The translations under genes and the position numbers were made by a program. From Alphaproteobacteria bacterium (lineage in GTDB: Bacteria; Pseudomonadota; Alphaproteobacteria; Rickettsiales; JAIXRX01), in NCBI GenBank assembly GCA_027485005.1, contig JAIXRX010000114.1, positions 1 through 5,410 on the forward strand: 5,410 bases of DNA. Direction: 5' to 3'. This document shows positions 1-5,410 of the stretch, one piece after another (position 1 is the first letter of the stretch; every line of letters begins with the position of its first letter). A model generated the notes under the pieces. The model ran no database searches. It was not told the DNA's origin and saw only the letters and a program-made list of their open reading frames with translations.

Positions 1-257
1 GAGCGGAAATCGGCAATCACGCCGTCTTTCATTGGGCGAATCGCCTCGATTTTCGCAGGGGTGCGCCCCAGCATTAATTTCGCTTCATTACCAAAGGCAT
101 ACGGCACCATCACGCCATTGTGATTAACCATGGCCACCACGGAGGGCTCGTTGAGCACAATGCCCACCCCTTTGACGTAAACTAAGGTGTTGGCGGTACC
201 AAGGTCGATCGCCATATCAGACGAGGACATGCCAAAGAATTTTGCGAAATTAAACAT
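1..257 (-). CDS. mreB: Rod shape-determining protein MreB, N-terminal part (cut by window edge)
   Basis: MreB is the bacterial actin homologue. It forms membrane-associated filaments that guide the elongation machinery for peptidoglycan synthesis and so maintain rod shape. Only the first 85 codons are present; the rest lies beyond position 1. The reverse-strand translation starts MFNFAKFFGMSSSDMAID and carries the actin-fold phosphate-1 motif DLGTANTLVY at about residues 18-27, then GIVLNEPSVVA, then GNEAKLMLGRTP, then IRPMKDGVIADF, all in the order and spacing typical of MreB. The N-terminal FNF and FFG segment fits the short hydrophobic or amphipathic start that helps MreB bind the inner membrane. 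The ATG at 257-255 is chosen because it gives the usual family start; the upstream ribosome binding site is weak (TGAG about 9 bases away). The gene is divergent from ilvB and probably heads an mre operon outside the window. Identity is very secure; completeness cannot be judged. Confidence 0.96.
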   Translation of the reverse strand, partial: MFNFAKFFGMSSSDMAIDLGTANTLVYVKGVGIVLNEPSVVAMVNHNGVMVPYAFGNEAKLMLGRTPAKIEAIRPMKDGVIADFR

Positions 258-292
258 AGAGAAATACTCAGAAATAAAGTGGGATAAAGATA

Positions 293-321
293 GTGATAGC
301 GCAAGGGCGCGATGGGCGCAA
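293..321 (-). promoter_or_regulatory. Candidate promoter for mreB
   Basis: Read on the minus strand, TTGCGC (321-316) is followed after 17 bases by TATCAC (298-293). This is a plausible sigma-70-type -35/-10 pair that would start transcription near 286 and leave a leader of about 30 bases before the mreB ATG. The -10 box is only a partial match. Spacing and position support the call, but no transcript evidence is available. Confidence 0.3.
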
Positions 322-373
322 GCGGCAACAAAAAACCTCTGCACCAATGCATAGCGGGGAGTAAACGCACTCA

Positions 374-402
374 TTGACTAAATGGCCGTTTTCAGGCATA
401 AA
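374..402 (+). promoter_or_regulatory. Candidate promoter for ilvB
   Basis: TTGACT (374-379) matches five of six bases of the -35 consensus. After exactly 17 bases comes CATAAA (397-402), a moderate -10 match. Transcription would start near 409, giving a leader of about 30 bases before the ilvB ATG at 439. That leader is too short for a classical peptide-based attenuator. It contains two CTTAAA copies nine bases apart (410-415 and 419-424), of unknown meaning. The promoter is an inference from consensus and position. Confidence 0.45.
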
Positions 403-438
403 CAGCCCTCTTAAACCGCTTAAAACCTAGGATATGTT

Positions 439-2268
439 ATGCCGCGCCCTGCGACGAAAACCACTGCCGCCAAAAAATCCACCGCTGCTGCGAAAAAGCC
501 GATGGTGCTTCCCGCTGTGGAAGGCCAAGTGATGACGGGTGCGGAAATGGTGGTGCGCGCCATGGTGGAGCAAGGCTGCGACACGATTTTTGGTTATCCC
601 GGTGGGGCAGTGTTGCCGCTCTATGATGCGATTTTCAAGCAAAATGCGCTACGCCATATTTTGGTGCGCCATGAACAAGCGGCGACCCATGCCGCCGAGG
701 GTTATGCCCGCTCGACGGGCAAGGTGGGCGCGGTGCTGGTAACGTCTGGGCCGGGTGCCACCAACGCCGTAACGGGCTTGATGGACGCAATGATGGACTC
801 GATTCCGATGGTATGTATTACCGGCCAAGTACCCACCCATTTGATTGGGACGGATGCGTTTCAAGAAGCGGACACCACGGGCATTACCCGCGCTTGCACC
901 AAGCACAATTATTTGGTGCGTTCGATTGACGAATTAGGACCCATTATTCACGAAGCTTTCCATGTGGCGCGCTCTGGCCGCCCTGGGCCTGTGCTCATCG
1001 ATATTCCTAAAGATATTTTGAACAAGGAAGGGGCTTATACCACCAAAACCACCTTCCGTCGTCATAGCTACAACCCACGCCGTGAGGGTGACGCGAGTAA
1101 AATCAACGAGGCGATTGCGCTGATGGCCAAAGCCAAAAAACCCATTTTTTATGTGGGCGGCGGGATCATTAATGCAGGCGAAAAAACCTGTGCGACGCTG
1201 ACAAAATGGATTCGTGAAACAGGATTTCCTTGCACTAATACGTTGATGGGGCTGGGCGCATTTCCTGGCTCTGATCCACAGTTTCTAGGCATGCTGGGCA
1301 TGCATGGCTCATTAGAAGCGAATATGGCGATGCATGGTTGCGATGTGATGATTTGTTTGGGCGCGCGTTTTGATGACCGCGTGACAGGCAAACTGGAAGG
1401 TTTTTCACCAAACTCGAAAAAAATTCATTTAGATATTGATCCGAGCTCCATCAATAAAAACGTGCCGGTGGATGTGGCGATTGTGGGTGACGCAGCGGTG
1501 GTGATTGATCAGATGGTGGCTGCGTGGAAAGCGCTGAAAACCAAGCCAGAGAAAACTGCTATCGCGGGGTGGTGGAAACAGATTGAAGCCTGGCGCGCGC
1601 GCAAGAGTTTTTCCTACACCATGAGCCAGCAAACGATTAAACCGCAATACGCGCTGGAGCGGCTTAATTTGGCGATGAAAAAGCAAGATTTCTTTGTGAC
1701 CACCGATGTGGGGCAACACCAAATGTGGGCCGCGCAATTTATCACCTACGATAAGCCTCACCGTTGGATGAGTTCGGGCGGCGCAGGGACGATGGGCTAT
1801 GGCATGCCTGCCGCGATGGGCGTTCAGATTGGCCATCCAGAAAAGCTAGTGGTGTGCGTGTCGGGTGAAGCGTCGATTCTCATGAACATTCAAGAGCTTT
1901 CCACGATTAAGCAATATCGTTTGCCTGTGAAAGTTTTTATTCTGAATAATCAATATATGGGCATGGTGCGCCAATGGCAGGAGATGTTCCATGGTGGCCG
2001 CTATTCGGAATCATATATGGAATCGCTGCCTGATTTTGTGAAGCTGGCCGAGGCTTACGGCATTAAAGGCATGCGCTGCGACAAGGTGAAAGACGTGGAT
2101 AAAGCGATTGCCGAAATGATTGCGCATGACGGCCCTGTGCTGATGGATATGGTGGTGGACCGAAATGAAAATGTGTACCCGATGATCCCCGCAGGCAAAG
2201 CCCATAACGAGCTGATTTTGAACCCGCTGGAAGGCGCGAACGTAACGCTCGATAAGAATCAGGTGTAG
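439..2268 (+). CDS. ilvB: Acetolactate synthase (acetohydroxyacid synthase) large, catalytic subunit
   Basis: This cytoplasmic, thiamine diphosphate-dependent enzyme condenses two pyruvates to 2-acetolactate, or pyruvate with 2-oxobutanoate to 2-aceto-2-hydroxybutanoate. It is the first common step of valine, leucine and isoleucine synthesis. The protein has 609 residues, slightly longer than usual. Residues 1-30 are a Lys/Ala/Thr-rich extension before the family core begins at TGAEMVVR (about 33). The core shows FGYPGGAV (51-58), the catalytic glutamate in RHEQAA (E79), TSGPGATN (102-109), the central FAD-domain motif RFDDRVTGK (310-318), and the C-terminal thiamine/Mg domain: SGEASILMNIQEL (475-487), then LNNQYMGMVRQWQ (502-514). 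The usual GDG at the Mg site is GEA here (E477). The start at ATG 439 is supported by AGGA at 429-432, six bases upstream. The partner ilvN lies 1.2 kb downstream instead of next door. The extension could be disputed in favour of an internal Met (22 or 32), but the ribosome binding site favours the full form. Confidence 0.97.
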   Translation: MPRPATKTTAAKKSTAAAKKPMVLPAVEGQVMTGAEMVVRAMVEQGCDTIFGYPGGAVLPLYDAIFKQNALRHILVRHEQAATHAAEGYARSTGKVGAVLVTSGPGATNAVTGLMDAMMDSIPMVCITGQVPTHLIGTDAFQEADTTGITRACTKHNYLVRSIDELGPIIHEAFHVARSGRPGPVLIDIPKDILNKEGAYTTKTTFRRHSYNPRREGDASKINEAIALMAKAKKPIFYVGGGIINAGEKTCATLTKWIRETGFPCTNTLMGLGAFPGSDPQFLGMLGMHGSLEANMAMHGCDVMICLGARFDDRVTGKLEGFSPNSKKIHLDIDPSSINKNVPVDVAIVGDAAVVIDQMVAAWKALKTKPEKTAIAGWWKQIEAWRARKSFSYTMSQQTIKPQYALERLNLAMKKQDFFVTTDVGQHQMWAAQFITYDKPHRWMSSGGAGTMGYGMPAAMGVQIGHPEKLVVCVSGEASILMNIQELSTIKQYRLPVKVFILNNQYMGMVRQWQEMFHGGRYSESYMESLPDFVKLAEAYGIKGMRCDKVKDVDKAIAEMIAHDGPVLMDMVVDRNENVYPMIPAGKAHNELILNPLEGANVTLDKNQV

Positions 2269-2275
2269 TCTATTG
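2261..2275 (+). promoter_or_regulatory. Ribosome binding site and TTG start within the ilvB stop region
   Basis: AGGTG at 2261-2265 lies in the last codons of ilvB and is seven bases ahead of a TTG at 2273-2275. The ilvB stop (TAG, 2266-2268) falls between them. No ATG or GTG start lies near in this frame; the next in-frame ATG is codon 19 (2327). This arrangement supports the TTG start and suggests that ribosomes finishing ilvB re-initiate on the next gene (translational coupling). That is an inference from spacing. Confidence 0.55.
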
Positions 2276-2911
2276 TCGGACCTTGGCCGATTACCACGAG
2301 ACTCCCGCGAAGAAACGCTGGCGGAAATGCTCGGTATTTCTGATGAGAATTTCCGTATCAACTGGATGAAATCACCAGAATGGATAAGCTTTGCAAAAGC
2401 AAGGCCTGAAGCGGCAGCACACCTAAAAACTAAAGCAAAAGAATGGATAGAAGCCGCCCCGTATTTATCGGATTCGGGTGAGATTGAAATGCGCCCCAAT
2501 TTTGTGGAAGGCTATGTGAGAGAGGTGTTTGGTGTGGTGGGCATTGCGCTGCTATATTTTGATGACAATCCGTATGATTATTTAGGGGAGCCGATCCAGA
2601 AATTAGTTGCCGCTGTCCGTTTGAGCGACGATATCGCAGAGGCTCTAGGCAAGAGCGAGAAAGACAAACATGAAGAACAAATGGATGATTTTTATGCATG
2701 GGCGCACGATCATGCAGATGAAATCAACGCGGTGCATATGGTGCTTTACCCGAATGAAACATTCCTAAAAGCCATGCTGGAAAAGCAACCTAAAACCGAA
2801 GAAGCAGAAGCCAAACAACGCAAACTCGCTGCCATTTATGCAGCACCCATGCAAGAAATGTTTGCACAATATCAAGCGCTTTACCGCAAGGATGGGATGG
2901 ATTTGAATTAG
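2273..2911 (+). CDS. Unrecognised 212-residue protein, directly behind ilvB
   Basis: I do not recognise the family. The frame is open for 212 codons and covers the whole gap behind ilvB; it starts four bases after the ilvB stop, which argues for a real co-transcribed gene. The product looks soluble and mostly helical, rich in Glu, Lys, Ala and Asp, with no signal peptide and no convincing membrane segment. The most hydrophobic stretch, FGVVGIALLYF at about 86-96, is short and lies mid-protein. Residues about 161-205 are strongly charged and helix-prone (KQPKTEEAEAKQRKLAA) and may form a coiled coil. There are no cysteines and no obvious nucleotide- or metal-binding motif. The start is TTG, based on an AGGTG seven bases upstream; a shorter form from Met19 is possible. 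The DNA looks more A-rich than ilvB in places (around 2395-2450). Co-expression with ilvB is likely, but a role in branched-chain synthesis is not shown. Confidence 0.75.
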   Translation: MSDLGRLPRDSREETLAEMLGISDENFRINWMKSPEWISFAKARPEAAAHLKTKAKEWIEAAPYLSDSGEIEMRPNFVEGYVREVFGVVGIALLYFDDNPYDYLGEPIQKLVAAVRLSDDIAEALGKSEKDKHEEQMDDFYAWAHDHADEINAVHMVLYPNETFLKAMLEKQPKTEEAEAKQRKLAAIYAAPMQEMFAQYQALYRKDGMDLN

Positions 2912-2950
2912 CGGGGTATTGCGTTGATTTCGTTTTTTCCCATTTTCTTT

Positions 2951-3047
2951 CATTCTGAGGCATTGCCGAAGAATCTCGTCGTAGCAATAAAAAGATACTT
3001 CAACTTCGCATACGTTGGCTCAGATAAGAGTAGCTCAAGGCTACGAC
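2951..3047. repeat. Degenerate palindromic intergenic repeat
   Basis: This non-coding stretch between two genes is full of inverted pairs. TCTGAG (2954-2959) matches CTCAGA (3019-3024), CGAAG (2967-2971) matches CTTCG (3004-3008), and a perfect eight-base pair GTCGTAGC (2978-2985) / GCTACGAC (3040-3047) crosses the first two. A local hairpin GTAGC-tcaag-GCTAC sits at 3030-3044. The left arm (CATTCTGAGG followed by GAAGAATCTC) resembles, from memory, dispersed palindromic repeats found between genes in many bacterial genomes; this copy would be a decayed member. It lies just past the ends of both flanking genes, so it could protect or terminate their transcripts. No T-run follows the stems, so it is not a classical intrinsic terminator. 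Confidence 0.5.
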
Positions 3048-3050
3048 TGT

Positions 3051-3395
3051 CTACTGGCTGTCTTCTCCCGCCGTCAGGCGCGCAGTTTCGACTACGGCCA
3101 GTGGCTGCCAGCCATCATATAAATGCGGGAAAACCTCACCAGTGCTGCTGGGTTCAGCGCGTAGATGGTCGGCCAATGCAGCGGCGTCCAAAATCACCAG
3201 CCACACCTCGGACTCGTCCGCAAAATAGCGAATTAACGTGGAACTAACCTGATGGGCGTAGGATAAATGAATAAAGCCGTCGCGCTGGTCATGTTCGCTG
3301 CCCGGCCAGCCAATGCCAAAGCTTTTGGCCTCCTGCCACTGCGCGTCCGTCAAAATTTTATAGACAAATTCCTTACTTTCTGTCCGATTTTCCAT
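3051..3395 (-). CDS. DUF952 family protein
   Basis: The 114-residue product matches what I know of the DUF952 family of small cytoplasmic proteins, whose function is not established. The family signature is clear: an opening VYKILTDAQWQEA (11-23), then RDGFIHLS (38-45), an HQVSSTLIRYF helix (48-58), a WLVILDAAAL strand (65-74) and a closing FPHLYDG (89-95) before the final strand LAVVE. His43 and His91 sit in the two most conserved motifs. Length is normal for the family, with a short Glu/Asp-ending tail. The start at 3395-3393 is supported by AGGAAA (3406-3401) five bases upstream on the minus strand. The gene is transcribed against its neighbours: it converges on the 212-residue gene and diverges from ilvN across 58 bases. 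It interrupts what is commonly an ilvB-ilvN pair, so it is probably an insertion into the locus and not part of the pathway. Confidence 0.88.
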   Translation of the reverse strand: MENRTESKEFVYKILTDAQWQEAKSFGIGWPGSEHDQRDGFIHLSYAHQVSSTLIRYFADESEVWLVILDAAALADHLRAEPSSTGEVFPHLYDGWQPLAVVETARLTAGEDSQ

Positions 3396-3453
3396 GATTT
3401 TTTCCTGAAAATTAGCTATCTTCTCTGCAACCTTTTAACAAAAGAGAATAAAA

Positions 3454-4032
3454 ATGTCCGATATTGTTTATAGCATTGTTGAAAATAAATCGCTGCCAGA
3501 GCGCCGCACCTTGTCGGTGTTGGTGGATAATGAATTTGGTACCTTGGCGCGGGTGGTTGGCTTGTTTTCTGGCCGTGGCTATAACATTGAAAGCCTGACC
3601 GTGGCAGCAGTGGACGAAGAGGGGTTACTCTCGCGTATTACGATTGTAACCAATGGCACCGAGAAAATTGTGGGGCAGATTAAATCCCTGCTGGGGCGTT
3701 TGGTGCCGGTGCATGAAGTGCGCGACTTGACCCAAGAAGGCGCGCATGTGGAGCGCGAGCTGGCGCTGATTAAAGTGCAAGGCGAAGGCCAAAACCGTGT
3801 AGAAGCACTGCGTATTGCGGATATTTTCCGTGCCCGTGTGGTGGACTCCACCGTCACCTCCTTTGTGTTTGAAGTAACCGGTAATTCTGAAAAAATTAAT
3901 GCCTTTATTGCGCTGATGCGCCCGCTGGGTGTAGTGGAAATTTGCCGCACAGGTGTGGCAGCGCTGGCACGCGGCGGCGACACGGCAAGTGTCAAACCCA
4001 CCAAAACCACTCGCCGCAAAGGCGTGGCATAG
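3454..4032 (+). CDS. ilvN: Acetolactate synthase small, regulatory subunit
   Basis: This subunit binds the IlvB catalytic chain, raises its activity and carries the site for feedback inhibition by valine or related end products. The N-terminal ACT domain covers about residues 19-93 and contains SVLVDNEFGTLARVVGLFSG (21-40) followed by RGYNIESLTV (41-50), the hallmark of the family. The second domain, about 98-170, includes RELALIKVQ (101-109) and ends with GVVEICRTGVAALARG (159-174). At 192 residues it is longer than the roughly 160-residue enterobacterial IlvH; the excess is a short N-terminal stretch and a basic tail (KPTKTTRRKG). The ATG at 3454 follows GAGA (3444-3447) at six bases and gives the expected start. 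Because an opposite-strand gene lies upstream, ilvN probably has its own promoter; only weak candidates are visible (TATCTT at 3417-3422 has no good -35). The next gene starts on the base after its stop, so the two are surely co-transcribed. Confidence 0.97.
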   Translation: MSDIVYSIVENKSLPERRTLSVLVDNEFGTLARVVGLFSGRGYNIESLTVAAVDEEGLLSRITIVTNGTEKIVGQIKSLLGRLVPVHEVRDLTQEGAHVERELALIKVQGEGQNRVEALRIADIFRARVVDSTVTSFVFEVTGNSEKINAFIALMRPLGVVEICRTGVAALARGGDTASVKPTKTTRRKGVA

Positions 4033-4752
4033 ATGGCAGTGAATACGGAAGTTGTTAAGCAAGGATTAAAACAACTGACGCTCGCCCGCGAAGCCGCCCG
4101 CACGATGGTGGAATATTATACCGATTATTATCCCGAAAGCTGGCTGCAAGAGGAAGCGGAACAATCCGAAAAGCCAATGGCGCGCGAAAGTTGGAAGGCC
4201 AGCACCTATACGCTGATTGATGAGGCGCTGATGCGCGCCGCAGGCGATATTGAGAAAGGGGATCTGCCCGCCGCTTCTGATATATTAGATCGTGCCTCTG
4301 CCGGTTTGATGTTACGATTGCACAAAGAAAAGGCGCTGCATTTTGTGCCGGCTGTACTGGCTTTGCTGGGAGCTGCTGAAACTTTGAAGGCCACGCCGCA
4401 AGCACTCTCTTCTGTGGAGGGCAAGCATCAGCTGAAAAACTGGTTAGGTAATGTGGTGGATGGGCTGCCAGACGAGCTGATAAAGCGTGACAGTTTTATG
4501 CTAAACCAGGAAGATTTGGAAGTGGCGATGCGTAGGCCGCAGCAGGAGATGGCTGCTCAGAGTTATGGCGCGACGATGGTTGTGAAAGAGCTTTCTGATG
4601 AACAAAAAAACGCACGCATTCTGAACTTTTTAGAGGCCAGCAAGGCAGATGATTCGGTGTTTTTAACCAATTATTTTGCCGCTATTGCCTTAAAGATGCA
4701 GCAAATCCTTGCCAAAGGCGTAGAAAAAGGGCAGAGTCCGCCTCCCTTTTAA
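4033..4752 (+). CDS. Unrecognised 239-residue protein between ilvN and ilvC
   Basis: I do not recognise the family. The ATG follows the ilvN stop with no intervening base (TAGATG), and the ribosome binding site is probably AAAGG at 4018-4022, inside ilvN. The gene ends 23 bases before ilvC, so it sits within an ilvN-ilvC operon. The protein looks soluble and largely helical, without a signal peptide or cysteines. Residues 7-35 form an aromatic-rich helical segment (ARTMVEYYTDYYPESW), 55-99 read as two or three amphipathic helices (IDEALMRAAGDIEKGDL, then DILDRASAGLMLRLHKEKA), and FVPAVLALLGAAETL at 104-118 is hydrophobic but too short and too helix-packed in character for a firm membrane call. 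The C-terminus ends in GQSPPPF. Helical repeats of tetratricopeptide type were considered because of GDLPAASDILDRA, but I cannot show a repeating unit. Position suggests co-expression with acetolactate synthase and reductoisomerase; function is unknown. Confidence 0.82.
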   Translation: MAVNTEVVKQGLKQLTLAREAARTMVEYYTDYYPESWLQEEAEQSEKPMARESWKASTYTLIDEALMRAAGDIEKGDLPAASDILDRASAGLMLRLHKEKALHFVPAVLALLGAAETLKATPQALSSVEGKHQLKNWLGNVVDGLPDELIKRDSFMLNQEDLEVAMRRPQQEMAAQSYGATMVVKELSDEQKNARILNFLEASKADDSVFLTNYFAAIALKMQQILAKGVEKGQSPPPF

Positions 4753-4775
4753 TTGATTTGGCTGGCGAGGAACTC

Positions 4776-5410
4776 ATGCGCGTTTATTACGATAATGACA
4801 CGAACATCTCTTTAATCCGCAACAAAAAAGTGGCGATTGTTGGCTATGGTAGCCAAGGTCATGCCCATGCGCAAAACCTGCGTGATTCTGGTGTGAAAGA
4901 TTTGAAAATTGCGCTGCAACCGAGCTCGAACAGCCGCCCGAAAGCTGAGAAATCTGGCTTTGAAGTCATCACCCCAACCATGGCCGCTCAATGGGCGGAC
5001 GTGATTATGATGCTCGCACCAGACGAATTTCAGGCCGAAATTTACGCGAAAGAAATCGCGCCAAACCTCAAAGAAGGTTCAGCCTTGGTGTTTGCTCATG
5101 GCTTCAACATTCACTTTGAATTCATTAAACCTCGCGCGGATACGGACGTGTTCATGGTAGCCCCTAAAGGCCCTGGCCACACGGTGCGCGCCGAATACAC
5201 CAAAGGCGGCGGTGTGCCTTGCCTGATTGCTGTTTACCAAGATGCATCTGGTTCAGCGAAAGAAGCGGCATTGTCGTATGCCTCTGCTGTTGGCGGTGGT
5301 CGTTCGGGCATTATCGAAACCACCTTCAAAGAAGAATGCGAAACCGATTTGTTCGGTGAACAAGCCGTATTGTGCGGCGGCCTCAGCGCCTTGATTCAAG
5401 CGGGTTTCGA
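4776..5410 (+). CDS. ilvC: Ketol-acid reductoisomerase, N-terminal part (cut by window edge)
   Basis: This cytoplasmic, Mg-dependent enzyme uses NAD(P)H to rearrange and reduce 2-acetolactate to 2,3-dihydroxy-isovalerate, and the aceto-hydroxybutanoate analogue on the isoleucine branch. It is the step right after IlvB/IlvN. The first 211 codons are visible. The start MRVYYDNDTN is typical of the short (class I) form. The Rossmann dinucleotide motif GYGSQGHAHAQNLRDSG is at 23-39, the catalytic-histidine motif AHGFNIHF at 107-114 (H108), APKGPGHTVR at 129-138, and the metal-binding DLFGEQ at 191-196 (D191, E195) opens the C-terminal knotted domain. The cofactor-selecting loop after the second strand reads LQPSSNSRPKAE (47-58); the position often held by Arg is Gln48, while Ser51 and Ser53 remain. 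ATG 4776 follows GAGGA (4767-4771) at four bases. It is likely transcribed with ilvN and the gene between them. Confidence 0.97.
   Translation, partial: MRVYYDNDTNISLIRNKKVAIVGYGSQGHAHAQNLRDSGVKDLKIALQPSSNSRPKAEKSGFEVITPTMAAQWADVIMMLAPDEFQAEIYAKEIAPNLKEGSALVFAHGFNIHFEFIKPRADTDVFMVAPKGPGHTVRAEYTKGGGVPCLIAVYQDASGSAKEAALSYASAVGGGRSGIIETTFKEECETDLFGEQAVLCGGLSALIQAGF

Noticed and set aside
312..377. A 21-codon frame (MGASGNKKPLHQC...) upstream of ilvB as a possible leader peptide
   Set aside because: It is not enriched in Val, Leu or Ile, ends inside the proposed -35 box so would lie upstream of the transcript start, and no terminator/antiterminator stems follow.
1429..1836. Minus-strand 135-codon frame inside ilvB
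   Set aside because: It is a shadow of a strongly conserved catalytic gene, with an Arg/His-rich product and no ribosome binding context worth noting.
2912..2940. T-run (2932-2937) after the 212-residue gene as an intrinsic terminator
   Set aside because: No GC-rich hairpin precedes the T-run, so the usual terminator structure is missing.
2924..3247. Plus-strand 107-codon frame opposite the DUF952 gene
   Set aside because: Its protein resembles no family, it crosses the palindromic repeat, and the minus-strand DUF952 frame has clear conserved motifs over the same DNA.
3411..3441. Promoter pair for the DUF952 gene (TTGTTA and GCTAAT on the minus strand)
   Set aside because: The spacer would be 19 bases and the start of transcription would fall inside the ribosome binding site, leaving almost no leader.
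3579..4103. Long minus-strand frames opposite ilvN (174 and 145 codons)
   Set aside because: They are complementary shadows of ilvN, whose plus-strand product has unmistakable ACT-domain motifs; the minus-strand products are low-complexity Ser/Thr- or His-rich.

Overview
The window suggests an alphaproteobacterium of roughly balanced base composition. The evidence is the type of MreB, the alpha-type acetolactate synthase large subunit (with the thiamine-site variant GEAS), and an ilvN-to-ilvC arrangement. This is inference from protein character only, and I cannot name a genus.

Layout. Positions 1-257 (minus strand) hold the first 85 codons of the cell-shape actin homologue mreB, cut by the window edge. 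Positions 258-438 are a divergent intergenic region with a candidate promoter for each direction. ilvB (acetolactate synthase large subunit) runs from 439 to 2268. It is followed almost without a gap by an unrecognised 212-residue gene at 2273-2911, which starts at TTG with a ribosome binding site inside the end of ilvB. Positions 2912-3050 are non-coding and hold a degenerate palindromic repeat. A DUF952-family gene lies on the minus strand at 3051-3395. ilvN (acetolactate synthase small subunit) follows at 3454-4032, then an unrecognised 239-residue gene at 4033-4752 that begins on the base after the ilvN stop, then ilvC (ketol-acid reductoisomerase) from 4776 to the window end.

Function. 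IlvB and IlvN form the enzyme for the first common step of valine, leucine and isoleucine synthesis, and IlvC does the second step. The layout is a branched-chain amino acid locus with two unusual traits. First, the usually adjacent ilvB and ilvN are 1.2 kb apart, with an oppositely transcribed gene and a repeat between them. Second, a small unrecognised, mainly helical, soluble-looking protein gene sits directly behind each synthase subunit gene. I saw no tRNA, rRNA, CRISPR array, insertion sequence or convincing intrinsic terminator.
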